Source: Sipunculus nudus
Taxonomy: Eukaryota > Annelida > Sipuncula > Golfingiida > Sipunculidae
Assembly: GCA_026874595.1 (NCBI GenBank)
Contig: CM049309.1
Span: forward strand, 95,564,723-95,628,722
Direction: 5' to 3'
DNA: 64,000 nucleotides
The notes under the pieces were generated by a model. The model was given only the letters and a program-made list of their open reading frames with translations. It was not told where the DNA came from and ran no database searches. Of this stretch, positions 36,501 to 44,500 are shown piece by piece; the first letter of the stretch is position 1; each line of letters opens with the position of its first letter. The translations under genes and the position numbers were made by a program.

Positions 36501-39330
36501 GGTTTGAGTGATGTCATCCTAATGTTCTTTTGATCAAATAATATTATTGCACTTGACAAACAAGGCCTACAGGCCTAATGCGAACCTGTGCATATTGATA
36601 TACACCAGGTATAACACTTCAATGCTGAACCACTACTTTTCATATATATGAACAATGCAAGTACTAAACATTTTGAACAAGAAACAATACACAAACATCA
36701 CTGCTGAAATTCTGGCATGGGTGCACACATCACAAAAATTATTGTAGGTGGCACCACCAGTCTTGTATACGACGAAGCTATTTGACATGTATAAATATGC
36801 CCAATTTCAGGCTGATATATCAAATTCTTCCGTAGAATTAAGCAGGCACATACACTTTGCAAAAGTCATTGTAGATGGCAACACCATTCTTGTGAATGAG
36901 AAAGCCATTAGAGACACATAGACAGGTCAGAATATCAGCCCAATACATCAAACTTACCTTGAGTCTGATGCACGGGGCTGACCGGGCTTAGGTGAGAAAG
37001 GCTGTTGCCCCAAGTGTACTGTGACAAATTACTGGCTCAGGCTACTGCACTGAGTGAACTCTTGACCTGCACCTGGCTAGACTGAGTGAACTTTTGACCT
37101 GTACCTGGCTGCACTGAATGAACATGAGGTGATCACATGAAACTCATGAGGTGATCACATGCTACCCATGAAATGATCACATGCTGCCCATGAGGTGATC
37201 ACATGCCTTGTGCTTGGCTGCACTGATTGAACTCTTGACCTAAATCTGGCTGCACTGAATGAACTCTTGATCTGTTGCCAAATCTGAAACAGTTGGCAGT
37301 TTCTCAACCTATTTAAGAAACATACACAATCTTGGCCTGTTATGTAACTCTGCTAAAATTTATCCAACACAAACCATTTGAACAAACTTGAGAAGGCTCG
37401 CCTCTGGGATCATTTCTGTAAAATATTGAACAATTTGGCTGGACTCTTTACAAGAAGAAGAAGTTTTTTCAGCTTTTCCCCTGAAAAATCTAAGTAAATG
37501 CAGATAGCAAAAATAAGCTGAATCCATCAACATTTGATATGTGACTGATAATTGCATAAAATTTGGAGATGGTAGCTCCTGCTATTCCTGAGAAATTATA
37601 ATTATTGTATAGATATGTAATCATAAATCTACAATTTTTAAAAGCTTTTAAAAAACATTGTCAATATTTTCCATAGATATTCTGAAATCTAAATGTCTAG
37701 AGGCATGATGTAATGGATGCTGATAAAATGGTGCTAGGCTAGATGTATCTGCTTCACACAGCTAACATATATGGTAAAGCGACTCAATTCAATCTTTATA
37801 ATTCAGCCAAAATTCAATTTTTGGAACCATAAAAGACAATTATTATTAGAATGATTCAGGGAATTATTCTTGCAAAATATTAAACAAACTGGCCTCAGTA
37901 TCATCAGTCGAAAAACGTTTTGTAGGTTTATAACTCATATGGGAAAATAAAGCAAAATGGCAAAGTTCAGCTTCCCATAACTCAGCCAAAAATCATTGAA
38001 CTAAAACCATTTGAACAAACTTGAATTATCAACTTCTAAGGATAATCAATGTGTGAGATTTAAGAATTTGGCCCAGTGGTTTTTGAGAAGAAGATTTTTG
38101 TAGCCACTCAGCTAACATGGGCTGTTATGGCATATGACTAAATTCAGCTTCCCATAACTTAGCCAAAAGTCACTGAACTGAGACCATTTGAACAAACTTG
38201 AATTATCAACATCTAAGGATAATTAATGTGTGAGATTTAAGAATTTGGACCAGTGGTTTTTGAGAAGAAGATTTTTGTAGCCACTAAGCTTACATGGGCT
38301 GTTATGGCATATGACTAAATTCAGCTTCCCATAACTCAGCCAAAAGTCACTGAACTGAGACCATTTGAACAAACTTGAATTATCAACATCTAAGGATAAT
38401 CAATGTGTGAGATTTTAGAATTTGGCCCAGTGGTTTTTGAGAAGAAGATTTTTGTAGCCACTTAGCTAAAATGGGCTGTTATGGCATATGACTAAATTCA
38501 GCTTCCCATAACTTAGCCAAAAGTCACTGAACTGAGACCATTTGAACAAACTTCAGAAAGCACTACCCTAGGATCATTTCTGTGCGATATTAAACAATTT
38601 GGCCATATTGTTTCAGAGAAGAAGTTATTTGTAGCTGTCAGTATGATACAGGCACTGATGACCCCCGTACAAAAAAGGCCGATGCAGGTGGCGCTACCAA
38701 TACCTCAATTTCAGATATGACTCATGTGACCAATATTGGCATAAAATTTTGTGATGATAGCTCAAGCCATTTCTGAAATTGTAATTTTAGTATGTTTTTT
38801 TGGACAGATGACTAAGTTCAACATCCTGTAACTCGGCCAAAAATCACCGAACTTAAACCATTCAAACAAACTTGAGAGAGATTGTTCCAAGAATCATTTC
38901 TGTAAAATATTGGACAATTTGGCTGAACAGATTCGGAGAAGAAGATTATTTAAGCTTTTTTAGCTTTTTCCCTATTAAATCTAAGAAAATGCAGTTAGCC
39001 AAAAAATAAGCAAAATCCGATAGAGTTTTTTAGATGACTAATTTTATGCATAAGATTTCAAGATGCTAATTCTTGCCGTTTTCAAGATAGTATGGGTTAA
39101 CGTACAGACGACGGACGCTGGACGACGCCACACCATCGCATAAGCTCACAGGTTCGCTAAAAATAGATATGTGTATCTGAAAACTTACCATTTTCAGGAG
39201 AGAGTTTATCAAAAGCATCCTCATACAGGTAGTTTCTCCTGACTGATATCTGTATCATCTGACCACGGCCAAAGTGATGCAGCTCACCCTGGTTTTCCTT
39301 CTTGTCTTGTTCCACCAGCTTCTGGAAAAT
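3435..39330 (-). CDS. UBE3C: UBE3C-type HECT E3 ubiquitin ligase, spliced, partial at both ends
   Basis: Seven minus-strand exons (listed separately) splice in continuous phase to about 330 codons with no stop. The product covers most of a HECT domain: the N-lobe from an IFQKL start through AGIDGGG and [12 protein letters not shown], then the first part of the C-lobe with RPPLLGF. HECT ligases accept ubiquitin from an E2 onto a cysteine and pass it to a substrate. UBE3C is a proteasome-associated member (established knowledge). Residue choices follow UBE3C rather than UBE3B, for example [12 protein letters not shown] and LEWLRMFD. The catalytic cysteine and C-terminal tail are not in the window and must lie left of base 1. 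The N-terminal part (human UBE3C is about 1080 residues) lies to the right and was not found up to 64000. Introns range from about 0.5 to 14.9 kb and are filled with repeats. Open exons and intact splice sites indicate a functional gene, not a pseudogene. Confidence 0.93.
3566..3688. other. short unique intron segment with a family B-like remnant
   Basis: This intron sequence lies just upstream of the exon at 3435-3565. From about 3655 it reads gacccatgggtc...gctcagctgac, resembling the left end of the family B elements. This remnant is interrupted by the hAT-type insertion. Confidence 0.4.
3689..4570. mobile_element. hAT-type non-autonomous element, 882 bp
   Basis: The ends are TAGTGTTGGGACG on the left and CGTCCCAACCCTA on the right, which are inverted repeats with one mismatch in 13. 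They are flanked by the 8-bp direct repeat CAGCTGAC (3681-3688 and 4571-4578). An 8-bp target duplication and short TAG-starting inverted ends are typical of hAT transposons. Both subterminal regions are rich in ATCGCGATAT-like palindromes. No transposase is visible, so this looks like a MITE or internally deleted copy. Two copies of gacatttccgactaatcccgaa lie at about 4279-4350. Confidence 0.8.
4686..4874 (+). repeat. inverted junction joining 33-bp and 52-bp array units
   Basis: Positions 4686-4776 hold about 2.7 units of the 33-bp repeat in the opposite orientation to the main block, reading [16 protein letters not shown] on the plus strand, then a stop. Positions 4777-4874 hold two units of the 52-bp repeat (cctctgctactgggattcag), also inverted relative to array 1-3434. 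The main 33-bp array in minus orientation starts right after. Two otherwise separate arrays are therefore physically fused and flipped here. Confidence 0.85.
4875..9347 (-). repeat. 33-bp minisatellite, about 135 units, open in several frames
   Basis: Tandem 33-bp units (sense ggtcctttatatcagcttca...) encode an 11-residue repeat on the minus strand, of the type [11 protein letters not shown], with K/E, A/T and L/P variants. The minus-strand frame is open from 9349 to 7205 and from 7208 to 4995. The two parts are separated by a single-T deletion in a TTTT run near 7213. Long plus-strand frames of [11 protein letters not shown] type are open as well, as expected when a unit divisible by 3 lacks stops. 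Multi-unit blocks are repeated, for example a 561-bp offset between 5221 and 5782. The array lies wholly inside the intron between the exons at 18420 and 3435. I see no start, splice or promoter evidence for a separate gene. Confidence 0.93.
9348..11106. other. intronic DNA with two repeat-element ends, otherwise unrecognised
   Basis: About 9405-9685 resembles the right end of a dispersed element: it runs through a tgacagactgacagatggac stretch to ...gacttacagtcagctgattt. A family B left end (aacaagggacccatgggtca) starts at 9686. The remainder to 11106 is AT-rich, with a small aaaaacgg direct repeat near 9841-9885. No coding region was supported. Confidence 0.45.
11107..11132 (-). mobile_element. 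Helitron-like 3' terminus
   Basis: On the minus strand this reads CCGTGC-GTA-GCACGG (a 6-bp stem with a 3-nt loop), then GTAATTG, then CTAG followed by T. A GC-rich hairpin a few bases before CTRR and insertion before T is the standard 3' end of a Helitron. The element would extend to higher coordinates. Its TC-starting 5' end and any Rep/helicase coding were not identified. Confidence 0.45.
11610..12110 (+). mobile_element. family B element left end and body
   Basis: This begins aacaagggacccttgggtca and continues gcgctcagctgttatatatgat, shared with the copy at 59165. The right end is unclear. The DNA turns AT-rich and meets the truncated family A copy near 12115. Confidence 0.5.
12115..15585 (+). 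mobile_element. family A element, copy 1, 5'-truncated
   Basis: Starts at gggaaatacaccaggtataatgc, lacking the first bases found in other copies, and ends at gctcacaggttcgctaaa. It has an internal copy of the same terminus at about 14150-14212 (...agctcacaggttcgcaaaa), so the element is composite. The interior consists of diverged repeats around 'cagccaaaa.tca..gaac....accatttgaacaaactt'. No coding frame was recognised. Confidence 0.75.
15586..16147. other. AT-rich intron, no recognised feature
   Basis: The sequence has long A and T runs. The weak open frame at 15723-15908 is low-complexity and not supported as a gene. Confidence 0.5.
16148..17562 (+). mobile_element. family C dimeric element, copy I
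   Basis: Two related monomers are joined by a linker near 16745-16860 (gagctgaagctggggagctg). Each monomer carries 'cattatgtttgggcccataact', 'agtggttttgatattaggcagtc' and 'aaggaa..aagtcct'. The right end has a cggacagacggacggacgg-type simple stretch, then gactta..gtcagctgagctaa. The same dimer recurs at about 29049-30065 and 50560-51988. Confidence 0.7.
17563..18360 (+). mobile_element. chimeric repeat: family C body joined to family F tail
   Basis: The left part (to about 18105) is a family C monomer. From the 'ttaagaatttgtgtaattttcccc' region on, it matches family F ('attcaaggtcaaggtcactctcc', 'aaatattttttgagttat', then a TATCCCC...GGGGATA hairpin at 18322-18346). It ends about 60 bp from the donor of the exon at 18420. 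Confidence 0.6.
18420..18576 (-). CDS. UBE3C: UBE3C exon: LEWLRMFD segment, end of HECT N-lobe
   Basis: This 157-nt exon has acceptor tacag and donor TCAG|gtaaat. It encodes 52 codons plus one base: [36 protein letters not shown] and [10 protein letters not shown], ending in the middle of the YSGGY motif. In HECT domains this motif lies at the hinge between the N- and C-lobes. The leftover G joins GC of the next exon to give Gly. The intron upstream of this exon holds a 95-bp tandem array in which the first half of this exon, with its acceptor region, is repeated about 14 times in damaged form. Confidence 0.95.
18577..19965 (-). repeat. 95-bp minisatellite made from the adjacent exon's 5' half and acceptor region
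   Basis: About 14 units of 95 bp (first unit near 18611, cagcc starts spaced exactly 95) lie upstream of the acceptor at 18577. On the minus strand each unit holds cactgtcaggctttctgaca...ggctg.gtatgtttgat, a copy of about the first 73 nt of the exon, plus about 20 nt of intron (gtactgtttgtattttacat). The copies share differences from the real exon: acceptor AG changed to AT or TT, codon AGA changed to TGA (stop), and gaatgg changed to gagagg. Confidence 0.93.
20015..20640 (-). pseudogene. decayed LINE (non-LTR retrotransposon) AP-endonuclease fragment
   Basis: Minus-strand translations in shifting frames give the usual order of an APE-type endonuclease: [11 protein letters not shown], then [40 protein letters not shown] and, after a frameshift and stop, [14 protein letters not shown] and SDH are the catalytic motifs of the exonuclease-endonuclease-phosphatase fold. 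In-frame stops and frameshifts show it is dead. No reverse transcriptase was recognised nearby. The orientation is the same as the host gene. Confidence 0.8.
20838..21146 (+). mobile_element. family C fragment
   Basis: Contains catgtacataggaactatat, agtggttttgatat and the cggacggacagatggacgga stretch. It ends abruptly at ctcagatg, without the usual agctgagctaa terminus. Confidence 0.65.
21147..23418. other. intron between two UBE3C exons, no recognised element
   Basis: I see no tandem array, clear dispersed family or coding exon in this stretch. It is mildly AT-rich. This is the longest stretch of the gene region without a recognised repeat. Confidence 0.5.
23419..23517 (-). CDS. UBE3C: UBE3C exon: [14 protein letters not shown] segment
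   Basis: This 99-nt, phase 0-0 exon of 33 codons has acceptor gtatag and donor CAG|gtaaac. It encodes [18 protein letters not shown] and then [13 protein letters not shown], matching UBE3C 'ELK.GGKDI.V...N...YIHL.A...LNRQ'. It lies between two introns of about 10.9 kb (upstream) and 4.8 kb (downstream). It is the only exon here with a large intron on each side and no tandem array within 500 bp of either edge. Confidence 0.94.
23872..25862 (+). mobile_element. family A element, copy 2 (short form)
   Basis: Starts aacaaggcatacaggcctaa then tgcgaacctgtgc, and ends ctcacaggttcgct. The inverted terminal motif is GCGAACCTGTG / CACAGGTTCGC. It is about 2 kb and lacks the CCCATGAGGTGATCACATG sub-repeat present in the longer copies. 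Confidence 0.75.
25997..29048 (+). mobile_element. family B composite element with internal tandem blocks
   Basis: Left end aacaagtgacccatgggtca, right end gactttcagtcagctgagctaa after an acggacagacagacggacg stretch. Inside, about 26330-27640 repeats a roughly 270-bp block (aggtggcgccacct, ataaaatcaagaaagct, gagatatgag). About 27660-28950 repeats a roughly 340-bp block (gccaccagtctgcag, gggtaacagagacctaattt) four times. No coding frame was recognised. Confidence 0.6.
29049..30065 (+). mobile_element. family C dimeric element, copy II, 5'-truncated
   Basis: Picks up the family C sequence at acaattacgcaatactgat, runs through the gagctgaagctggggagctg linker and ends agtcagctgagctaa at 30065. 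Confidence 0.7.
30066..30360 (+). repeat. extra 340-bp-type block outside the composite element
   Basis: Repeats the motif order of 27660-28950 (aggtggcaccaccagt, gggtgacagagacctaat, gttaacagatgaccacatc). It is a diverged copy lying beyond the family C element. Confidence 0.6.
30361..31200 (+). repeat. tandem repeat, about 145-bp unit, 5 copies
   Basis: Units are marked by gcgaaagaaaatcagc, tgtggcggccatattggaat, gatctgg-like taggtctggagccctcat and atccctgtgaatttggg. Spacing is about 139-148 bp between 30371 and 31092. It ends in a gaaggaaggactgaaggaag simple stretch. Confidence 0.75.
31700..32350 (+). mobile_element. family C monomer, diverged
   Basis: Weakly conserved family C body (acatacagggaacaaatgtg, ggcatgtacataggaaatat, ctcaaaggaacaaagtc) with a clear right end: gacttatagtcagctgagct at 32330-32350. 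Confidence 0.65.
32575..34397 (-). repeat. 57-bp minisatellite starting at a UBE3C donor
   Basis: About 32 units of 57 bp. On the minus strand a unit reads aagtatgtatggctgactgg, then ctggactgagtgcctgtgta, then gatacagattacttaaa. The array starts directly at the donor of the exon at 34404, whose intron begins gtaagtatgtatggctgact. Array copies keep donor bases +3 to +9 (AAGTATG) but have AA instead of GT. Because 57 is divisible by 3 and the unit lacks stops, a 19-residue repeat (of [19 protein letters not shown] type) stays open, with no sign that it is coding. Confidence 0.95.
34404..34494 (-). CDS. UBE3C: UBE3C exon: NLLFLK segment of HECT N-lobe
   Basis: This 91-nt exon has acceptor attgtag and a consensus donor, ACG|gtaagt. 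The first base completes Lys, and 30 codons follow: [17 protein letters not shown], then [16 protein letters not shown]3C has NLLFLK.Y..DV.ELGLNFT at this place. A 57-bp tandem array starts in the intron directly at this donor, so the first intronic bases are also array sequence. Confidence 0.94.
34872..35010. repeat. 35-bp tandem repeat, 4 copies, next to a donor
   Basis: Units of aacttagcatgaattgcc plus ctgttatttagattgt, exactly 35 bp apart at 34886, 34921, 34956 and 34991. On the gene strand the array starts about 16 bp after the donor of the exon at 35027. Confidence 0.9.
35027..35151 (-). CDS. UBE3C: UBE3C exon: [12 protein letters not shown] segment of HECT N-lobe
   Basis: This 125-nt exon has acceptor tttacag and a strong donor, CAA|gtaagt. 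It is in phase 0 and encodes 41 codons plus two bases. It begins [17 protein letters not shown] and includes [14 protein letters not shown], which is nearly identical to vertebrate UBE3C and clearly different from UBE3B at the same place. In E6AP the region that follows forms the smaller N-lobe subdomain that contacts the E2; extending that role to this protein is by homology. A 35-bp tandem repeat starts about 16 bp beyond the donor, and a 22-bp tandem repeat lies about 85 bp upstream of the acceptor. Confidence 0.95.
35236..35395. repeat. 22-bp tandem repeat, about 7 copies
   Basis: Unit cttggtgaggatccttgatc plus tg, nearly perfect. It lies in the short intron between the exons at 35737 and 35027, about 85 bp upstream of the acceptor. 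The uniform units suggest recent expansion. Confidence 0.95.
35737..35981 (-). CDS. UBE3C: UBE3C exon: HECT N-lobe core (AGIDGGG)
   Basis: This 245-nt exon has acceptor attcag and a non-consensus donor, AAG|gtaggc. The first two bases complete Glu, and 81 codons follow. It carries the HECT hallmark [18 protein letters not shown], then LLYPNPQAQ and [11 protein letters not shown]. These match the conserved N-lobe of UBE3C (AGIDGGG.FREFL, LYPNP.AQ, HYYF.GR.LGK). An in-frame ATG at 35971-35973 is internal, not a translation start, because the reading frame continues through the acceptor into the previous exon. No tandem array touches this exon. Confidence 0.95.
35982..36558. other. intron, no recognised element
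   Basis: AT-rich sequence between the exon acceptor at 35982 and the family A insertion. Nothing recognised. Confidence 0.5.
36559..39158 (+). mobile_element. family A element, copy 3
   Basis: Starts aacaaggcctacaggcctaa and ends taagctcacaggttcgct. It contains a local tandem triplication of a 177-bp block (aattatcaac at about 38024, 38201 and 38378) that other copies carry once. Its right end lies 30 bp from the donor edge of the exon at 39189. Confidence 0.8.
39189..39330 (-). CDS. UBE3C: UBE3C exon: start of HECT N-lobe
   Basis: This 142-nt exon has acceptor ttgcag and donor ATG|gtaagt. It enters in phase 0 and leaves one base over. It encodes 47 codons beginning [15 protein letters not shown] and ending [17 protein letters not shown]. 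The second stretch is the conserved 'RRNY.YEDA.DKLSPEN' segment of UBE3C, which opens the HECT N-lobe. The leftover G pairs with AA of the next exon to give Glu, rebuilding the family sequence SPENEP. A 56-bp tandem array starts within about 30 bp upstream of the acceptor, and a family A element ends 30 bp downstream of the exon. The preceding exon was not found. Confidence 0.93.
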
Positions 39331-39490
39331 CTGCAAGATAAAATCATAGTAAAAAAATCATGAGGAATACAGCCAGAAAACATCTATGGTAAACTCTGAG
39401 AGATCTGATACAATAATGAACCATAAAGCCACAAAATATCTATGGTAAAATCTGTAAGATGTGATACAATAATGAAGAATACAGCCATAA
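39331..39490. repeat. 56-bp minisatellite, segment 1, next to a UBE3C acceptor
   Basis: Units of the type atctatggtaaactctg, aga.ctgatacaataatgaa and ccataaagccacaaaat. On the gene strand units contain cttacagagtttacca, which resembles the real acceptor and exon start, cttgcagattttcca. It is interrupted at 39491 by a family B element and resumes at 51989 and 58021. Confidence 0.8.
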
Positions 39491-40020
39491 AACAAGGGAC
39501 CCATGGGTCACGGCACTCAGCTGATCGTGCTTGGACTATAAATGTTTCTCCACTGTGATACTATATCGAGTCGATAAAGCTTATGAATATCATGGACATG
39601 TTGGGCTATTATAAAGGAATGTAATTTAATATGTGAGTAAATGATCAATGAAATTACCTGACTGATGGATTAATAGAGTCAAATAAAGTGGTTTATTTTT
39701 TATTTATTTAGGAGGGGTTGAAAACTGTGATATATTTGAGCAAATATGAATGCAATGACAGCAGTAATAAGCAGTAGTAGAATGATGATAAGGCTATTTG
39801 TTGAAGGATCTAAAGTGTATGGTAGTCTGCAAGCTTTCAATTTGACAGATATGATGTTATGATTAACTATGCTGATGAAGTGATTTATGAATTTGTGACT
39901 GTATGACACAATATCTCTTTAGTCTTGACAAGGTACATTATTGTGATGCCCACTATGTCTACATATTACACAATATTGACAATTTCTGGCATGTACATAG
40001 GTACCTATGGACGAATAGTT
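39491..40020 (+). mobile_element. family B element, copy close to that at 46425
   Basis: Starts aacaagggacccatgggtca, then gctgatcgtgcttggactat. It shares with 46425-46960 a series of motifs: gataaagctta, tcatgg.catgttgggct, ctgactgatggattaa and gcatgtacataggtacctat. The right end was not determined; similar sequence fades near 40020. Confidence 0.6.
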
Positions 40021-41338
40021 ATACATATATTAAAGTATGAATATATCTGATTCATCTTGTTCTTGCTTACTGAGGCTGACTTAGGGATGGGGTATGGAGA
40101 AGGAAAAAGTGAGGGCAGCACGAAGGTGGATGTAGAAATATTCTATTGTTATATTTTTCATTTATATAAGAATATGAAAAGCTAAGAGGAAAGGGGCCCT
40201 CCTACTTGGTTATAGTAAAGTTCTAAATATATGATTGCAAACTAATACTCTGACAAGACTGTCATGAAGAAAAACAGTAAAAGTTTTGAGATACTGTGAT
40301 GCATATGAAAATTTACAGATGGACAGGCAAGTGGACAGAATGGACTAATACCTTTATTTTACTTTCAAGGGAATAATGAATTTACGTTTATATATAATCC
40401 TATTTTTTTAAGCATATCCACTTTTTCCATTAAGAAGTTTTTATCTGAATCATTTTTTTACTTACAGGTTTTATAAATTTTTAATAAAAAAACCTGAAAA
40501 TATAAGTTAAAATATTAGAATTGTTGCAAAAAATGCAATCATTATATATACAGAGTAAAAAACTGAAACTATAAGTTAAAATATTAGAATTGTTGCAAAA
40601 GTTGCAATCATCATATATCCAGAGTGTAGCTCATATTGGGTCATATTATGCATATTTTATTATTTTTAAATCATAAATGTTTAAACTGAATCTAAAAGAA
40701 AATAATGCCACAACATGGCATCTACAAGAATATTCCTTGAATCACTATTTAAAAGTTTTGCACATGGAGTTTTCAGTACATGCTTAATTTTATTCACCAA
40801 ACTAAAATAAAAGATTCAGTAAATTTGATAAAATAAAACATCTTTTCAAATAAAGTATACACACTGTTGGTTGAATGAGGGACAAACAATATCATTGTGC
40901 TAATTACTATCCCCGTTTTAATTTATTACTGGAATTAATAGTCAATTTCACACCTGGTGAAGTTTTTACTCTTCTGAAGTAAGGAATTACTTATCTGATA
41001 AACATCTACACTTTCATAGCAATACACCACTTTGTGGACACAATTAAATGTACACTTTAATCATTGTAACCCTGGTGGTACAATACAAAATCTAAAATGT
41101 AGCATAGCCTAGAATAAGAATGAATCAAATACAGAAAATAATAACATTCATCTAGTTTATGCACCATCTGGGGAAGGGGGGGGGGGGGGTGCAGGGCAGA
41201 GGGGAAGCCTGCTGGTAGTGGCCAAGCTGACCCAAGGCAAGCTGCCTGGGGTGGGTTACATAATGCAAGTGAAGGCTGTACTACTAGGTGGGCTAGATGT
41301 AAACAACACTTGAGATGGTGAATGAAAACATGAATAAA
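40021..41338. other. AT-rich DNA with one short tandem duplication and a G-run
   Basis: About 40490-40625 holds two copies of a roughly 73-bp block (taagttaaaatattagaatt, gttgcaaaa, gcaatcat). A G-run lies at 41171-41189. No gene was recognised. Confidence 0.55.
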
Positions 41339-41554
41339 AGCTATTCTTTCCAATCAATTTCTTTGAAATTTCAGATTTTAAAAGATTAAATCCTTATGTA
41401 TATATGCTGTGAAAATTAAATCAACAGTGCCAAGGTTGGACAAAATTTAAGATATTGATTTTTTATTTATGCTAATAACTTGAAAAATTTGCAAAATTCA
41501 GATCTAATTTTGGGTAAACAATTGAATCTTGATTAATAAAGGTATTTTCCTGAA
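41339..41554 (+). mobile_element. family C element, left part, interrupted
   Basis: Family C body from ctattctttccaatcaattt to ggtattttcctgaaa. It continues at 45293 after the family A insertion. Confidence 0.65.
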
Positions 41555-44500
41555 AACAAGGCCTACAGGCCTAATGCGAACCTGTGCATTGGGAAATACA
41601 CCAGGTATAATGCTTCAATGCTGGACCATTACTTTTCATGTATATGAACAATGCAAGTACTAAACAATTCGAATAAGAAACAATTACACAAACTCTGCTG
41701 AAATTCTGGCATGAGTGCACAGAACACTAAAAAAATTGTAGCTGGCACCACAAGTCTTGTATACAATGAAGCTATCAGAGATATAGATACATATGCCCAA
41801 TTTCAGACTGATATATCTAACCCCTCATGAAAAAACGCAGGGACACACACTGTGCAAAAGTCATGGTAGGTGGCAACACCTGTCTTGTGAGCGAGAGAGC
41901 CATCAAAGACACATAGACAGGTCAAAATATTAGGCCAATACATCAAACTTACCTTAAGTCTGATGCATGGGGCTGACCAGGCTTAGGTGAGAAAGGCTGT
42001 TGCCCCGAGTGAACTGTGACAAATTGCTTGCTCAGGCTACTGCACTGAGTGAACTCATGACATGCACCTGGCTAGACTGAGGGAACTTTTGACCTGTACC
42101 TGGCTGCACAGAGTGAACTTTTGACCTGTTGCATAATCTGACACAGTTGGCAGTCTGCCAAAGCTATAAATAGTATGCAGCTCCTGCACTGAGTAAACTC
42201 CTGACCCATACCTTGCTGCACTGAGTGAACTCTTGACCTGTCGCCTAATCTGATACAGCTGGCAGTCTGCCAAAGCTATAAATAGATCCAGACTGACCTC
42301 TAGCCTGTTGCCAAATCTGTAATAGTAGCCACACCATTGCATAAGCTCATGCAGGGGCCCTGCCCTGAGGGGCTTGACACCCATGAAGTGATCACATGGT
42401 GCCCATGAGGTGTTCACATGTCACCCATTAGGTGATCACATGCCATGTGCTTGGCTGCACTGATTGAACTCTTGACCTATATCTGGCTGCACTGAATGAA
42501 CTCTTGATCTGTTCCCAAATCTGAAACAGTTGGCAGTTTCTCAGCCTATTTACAGATACGGATTCAGTCTTGGCTTGTTTGTATATCTGTTTACACATAC
42601 TGAAAGACTTTGGCTAAAATTTTTTTTTCAAGCCGACATATTCATAAACTTTTTATCAAAATATCTAGAATAATAAAAGATGCAGTATTTTCACTGTTAA
42701 AGGTCCAACAGTTCTGCCAAAAATCATTCTAGTAAACTTGAACAAAGGCCACCTATGAATAATTTTTGTGCAATGTTACAGAAGATATAATTGAAATAAT
42801 AATTATGTAGAAGAACACTACTGCAGTCCTCAGTTTGAAAAAGACATAATAATGGGCATAAGACCAACTTAAGCTTTTCACAACTCAACCAAAAATCAAC
42901 AAACTCAGTATATTCTGATATGATTGAAAGAACCATGTCCTAGGATAATTCTTTTGAAAAATTGAACAATTCAACTTAACAGTTTAATCATTAAGCTGAA
43001 AGAGACTAATATTAGGAGGTTTTTTGCCCATAAAAAACAGGTCAATGTAGGTGGCACCACAAAATCTGCAATTTCAAATATGAGTCATGTGACCAACATT
43101 TGCACAATACCTGGTAATGCTAGCTTCTGTCATTTCTGAGAGTACTATGTCAGTATGCTTACTTGGTCAAATGATTGTTCAAATTTGTGCAACTCCACTA
43201 AAATTCATCAAATGCAAACCATTTGAACAAACTTGAGAGGGCTTGGCTCTGGGATCATTTATGTGAAATATTGAACAATTTGGCTGGACCGTCTACAAGA
43301 AGCTTTTTCCCTATAAAATCTAAGTAAATGCAGATAGCAAAAAAATAAGCTGAATCCCACAAAATTTGATATGTGACAAGATTATTGCATAAAATCTGGG
43401 AATGGTAGCTCCGGCTATTCCTGAGAAATTATGGATTAATGTACAGATGACCAATGACCCCCGTACAAAAAAAGGTCATTTCAGGTGGCGCCACCAATAC
43501 CTGAATTTAATATATGACTCATGTGACCAACACTGGCAAAAATTTGGTGATGATAGCTCTGGACGTTTCTGAGACAGTCATTTTAGTATGCTTTTTTGGA
43601 CAGATGACTAAGTTCAATTCCTGTAACTCGGCCAAAATTCACCAAACTTGAACAATTGGAACAAAATTGAGGGAGATGGTATAAAAGATTATTCCTGTGA
43701 AATATTGAACAATTTGGCTTGAGTGTTTTGGAGGAGAAGATTTTTATAGGTTTTTTTAGCTTTTTCTCTATAAAATTTAAGAAAATTTTCAGATGGCTAA
43801 TTTTTTGCATTAAATTTCATGATGCTAGCTCCAATCATTTTCAAAATAGTATGGGTTAACGTACAGAAGACAAACGTTGCACACCATCGCATTAGCTCAT
43901 AGGTTAACTAAAAATTAATACAGATGCATATTGAATGCAAAATTGTAATACAGATACATCTCACTGATGACAAAATCTTGAATTAATTTGACTATGGATA
44001 CCAATTATTTATAATCCATGTACAGCCATCTTTATATACCCACAGAGAGCTGTATACCTGTGATTGTAAACATTGCCTGGCATGAGGAATATCTAAAAAT
44101 CATGAATCTACATTTTTTAAAAGCTTTTACTGAAAAAACATTCTTGTCAATATTAACTATAGATAACCTGAAATCTAAATGTCTAGAGGCATGATGTAAT
44201 AAATGCTGATAAACTGGTGCCAGTTTAGATGTATCTGCTTCACACAGCTAACATATATGGTAAAATGACTCAACTGAATCTTTATAATTCAGCCAAAATT
44301 CATTCTTTGGAACCATAAAAGACAATTATTATAAGAATTATTCAGGGGATTATTCTTGTAAAATATTAAACAAATTGGCCTAAGTAGCGTCAGTCAAAAA
44401 AATTTTTACAGGTTTTTAACTCATATGGGAAAATACAGCAAAATGGCCAAGTTAAGCTTCCCATAACTCAGCCAAAAGTCACTGAACCAAAACCATTTGA

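Noticed and set aside
3435-39330. UBE3B instead of UBE3C
   Set aside because: [20 protein letters not shown] and RPPLLGFK followed by an exon break fit UBE3C. UBE3B differs at these places and has an insertion after the FASFFL segment.
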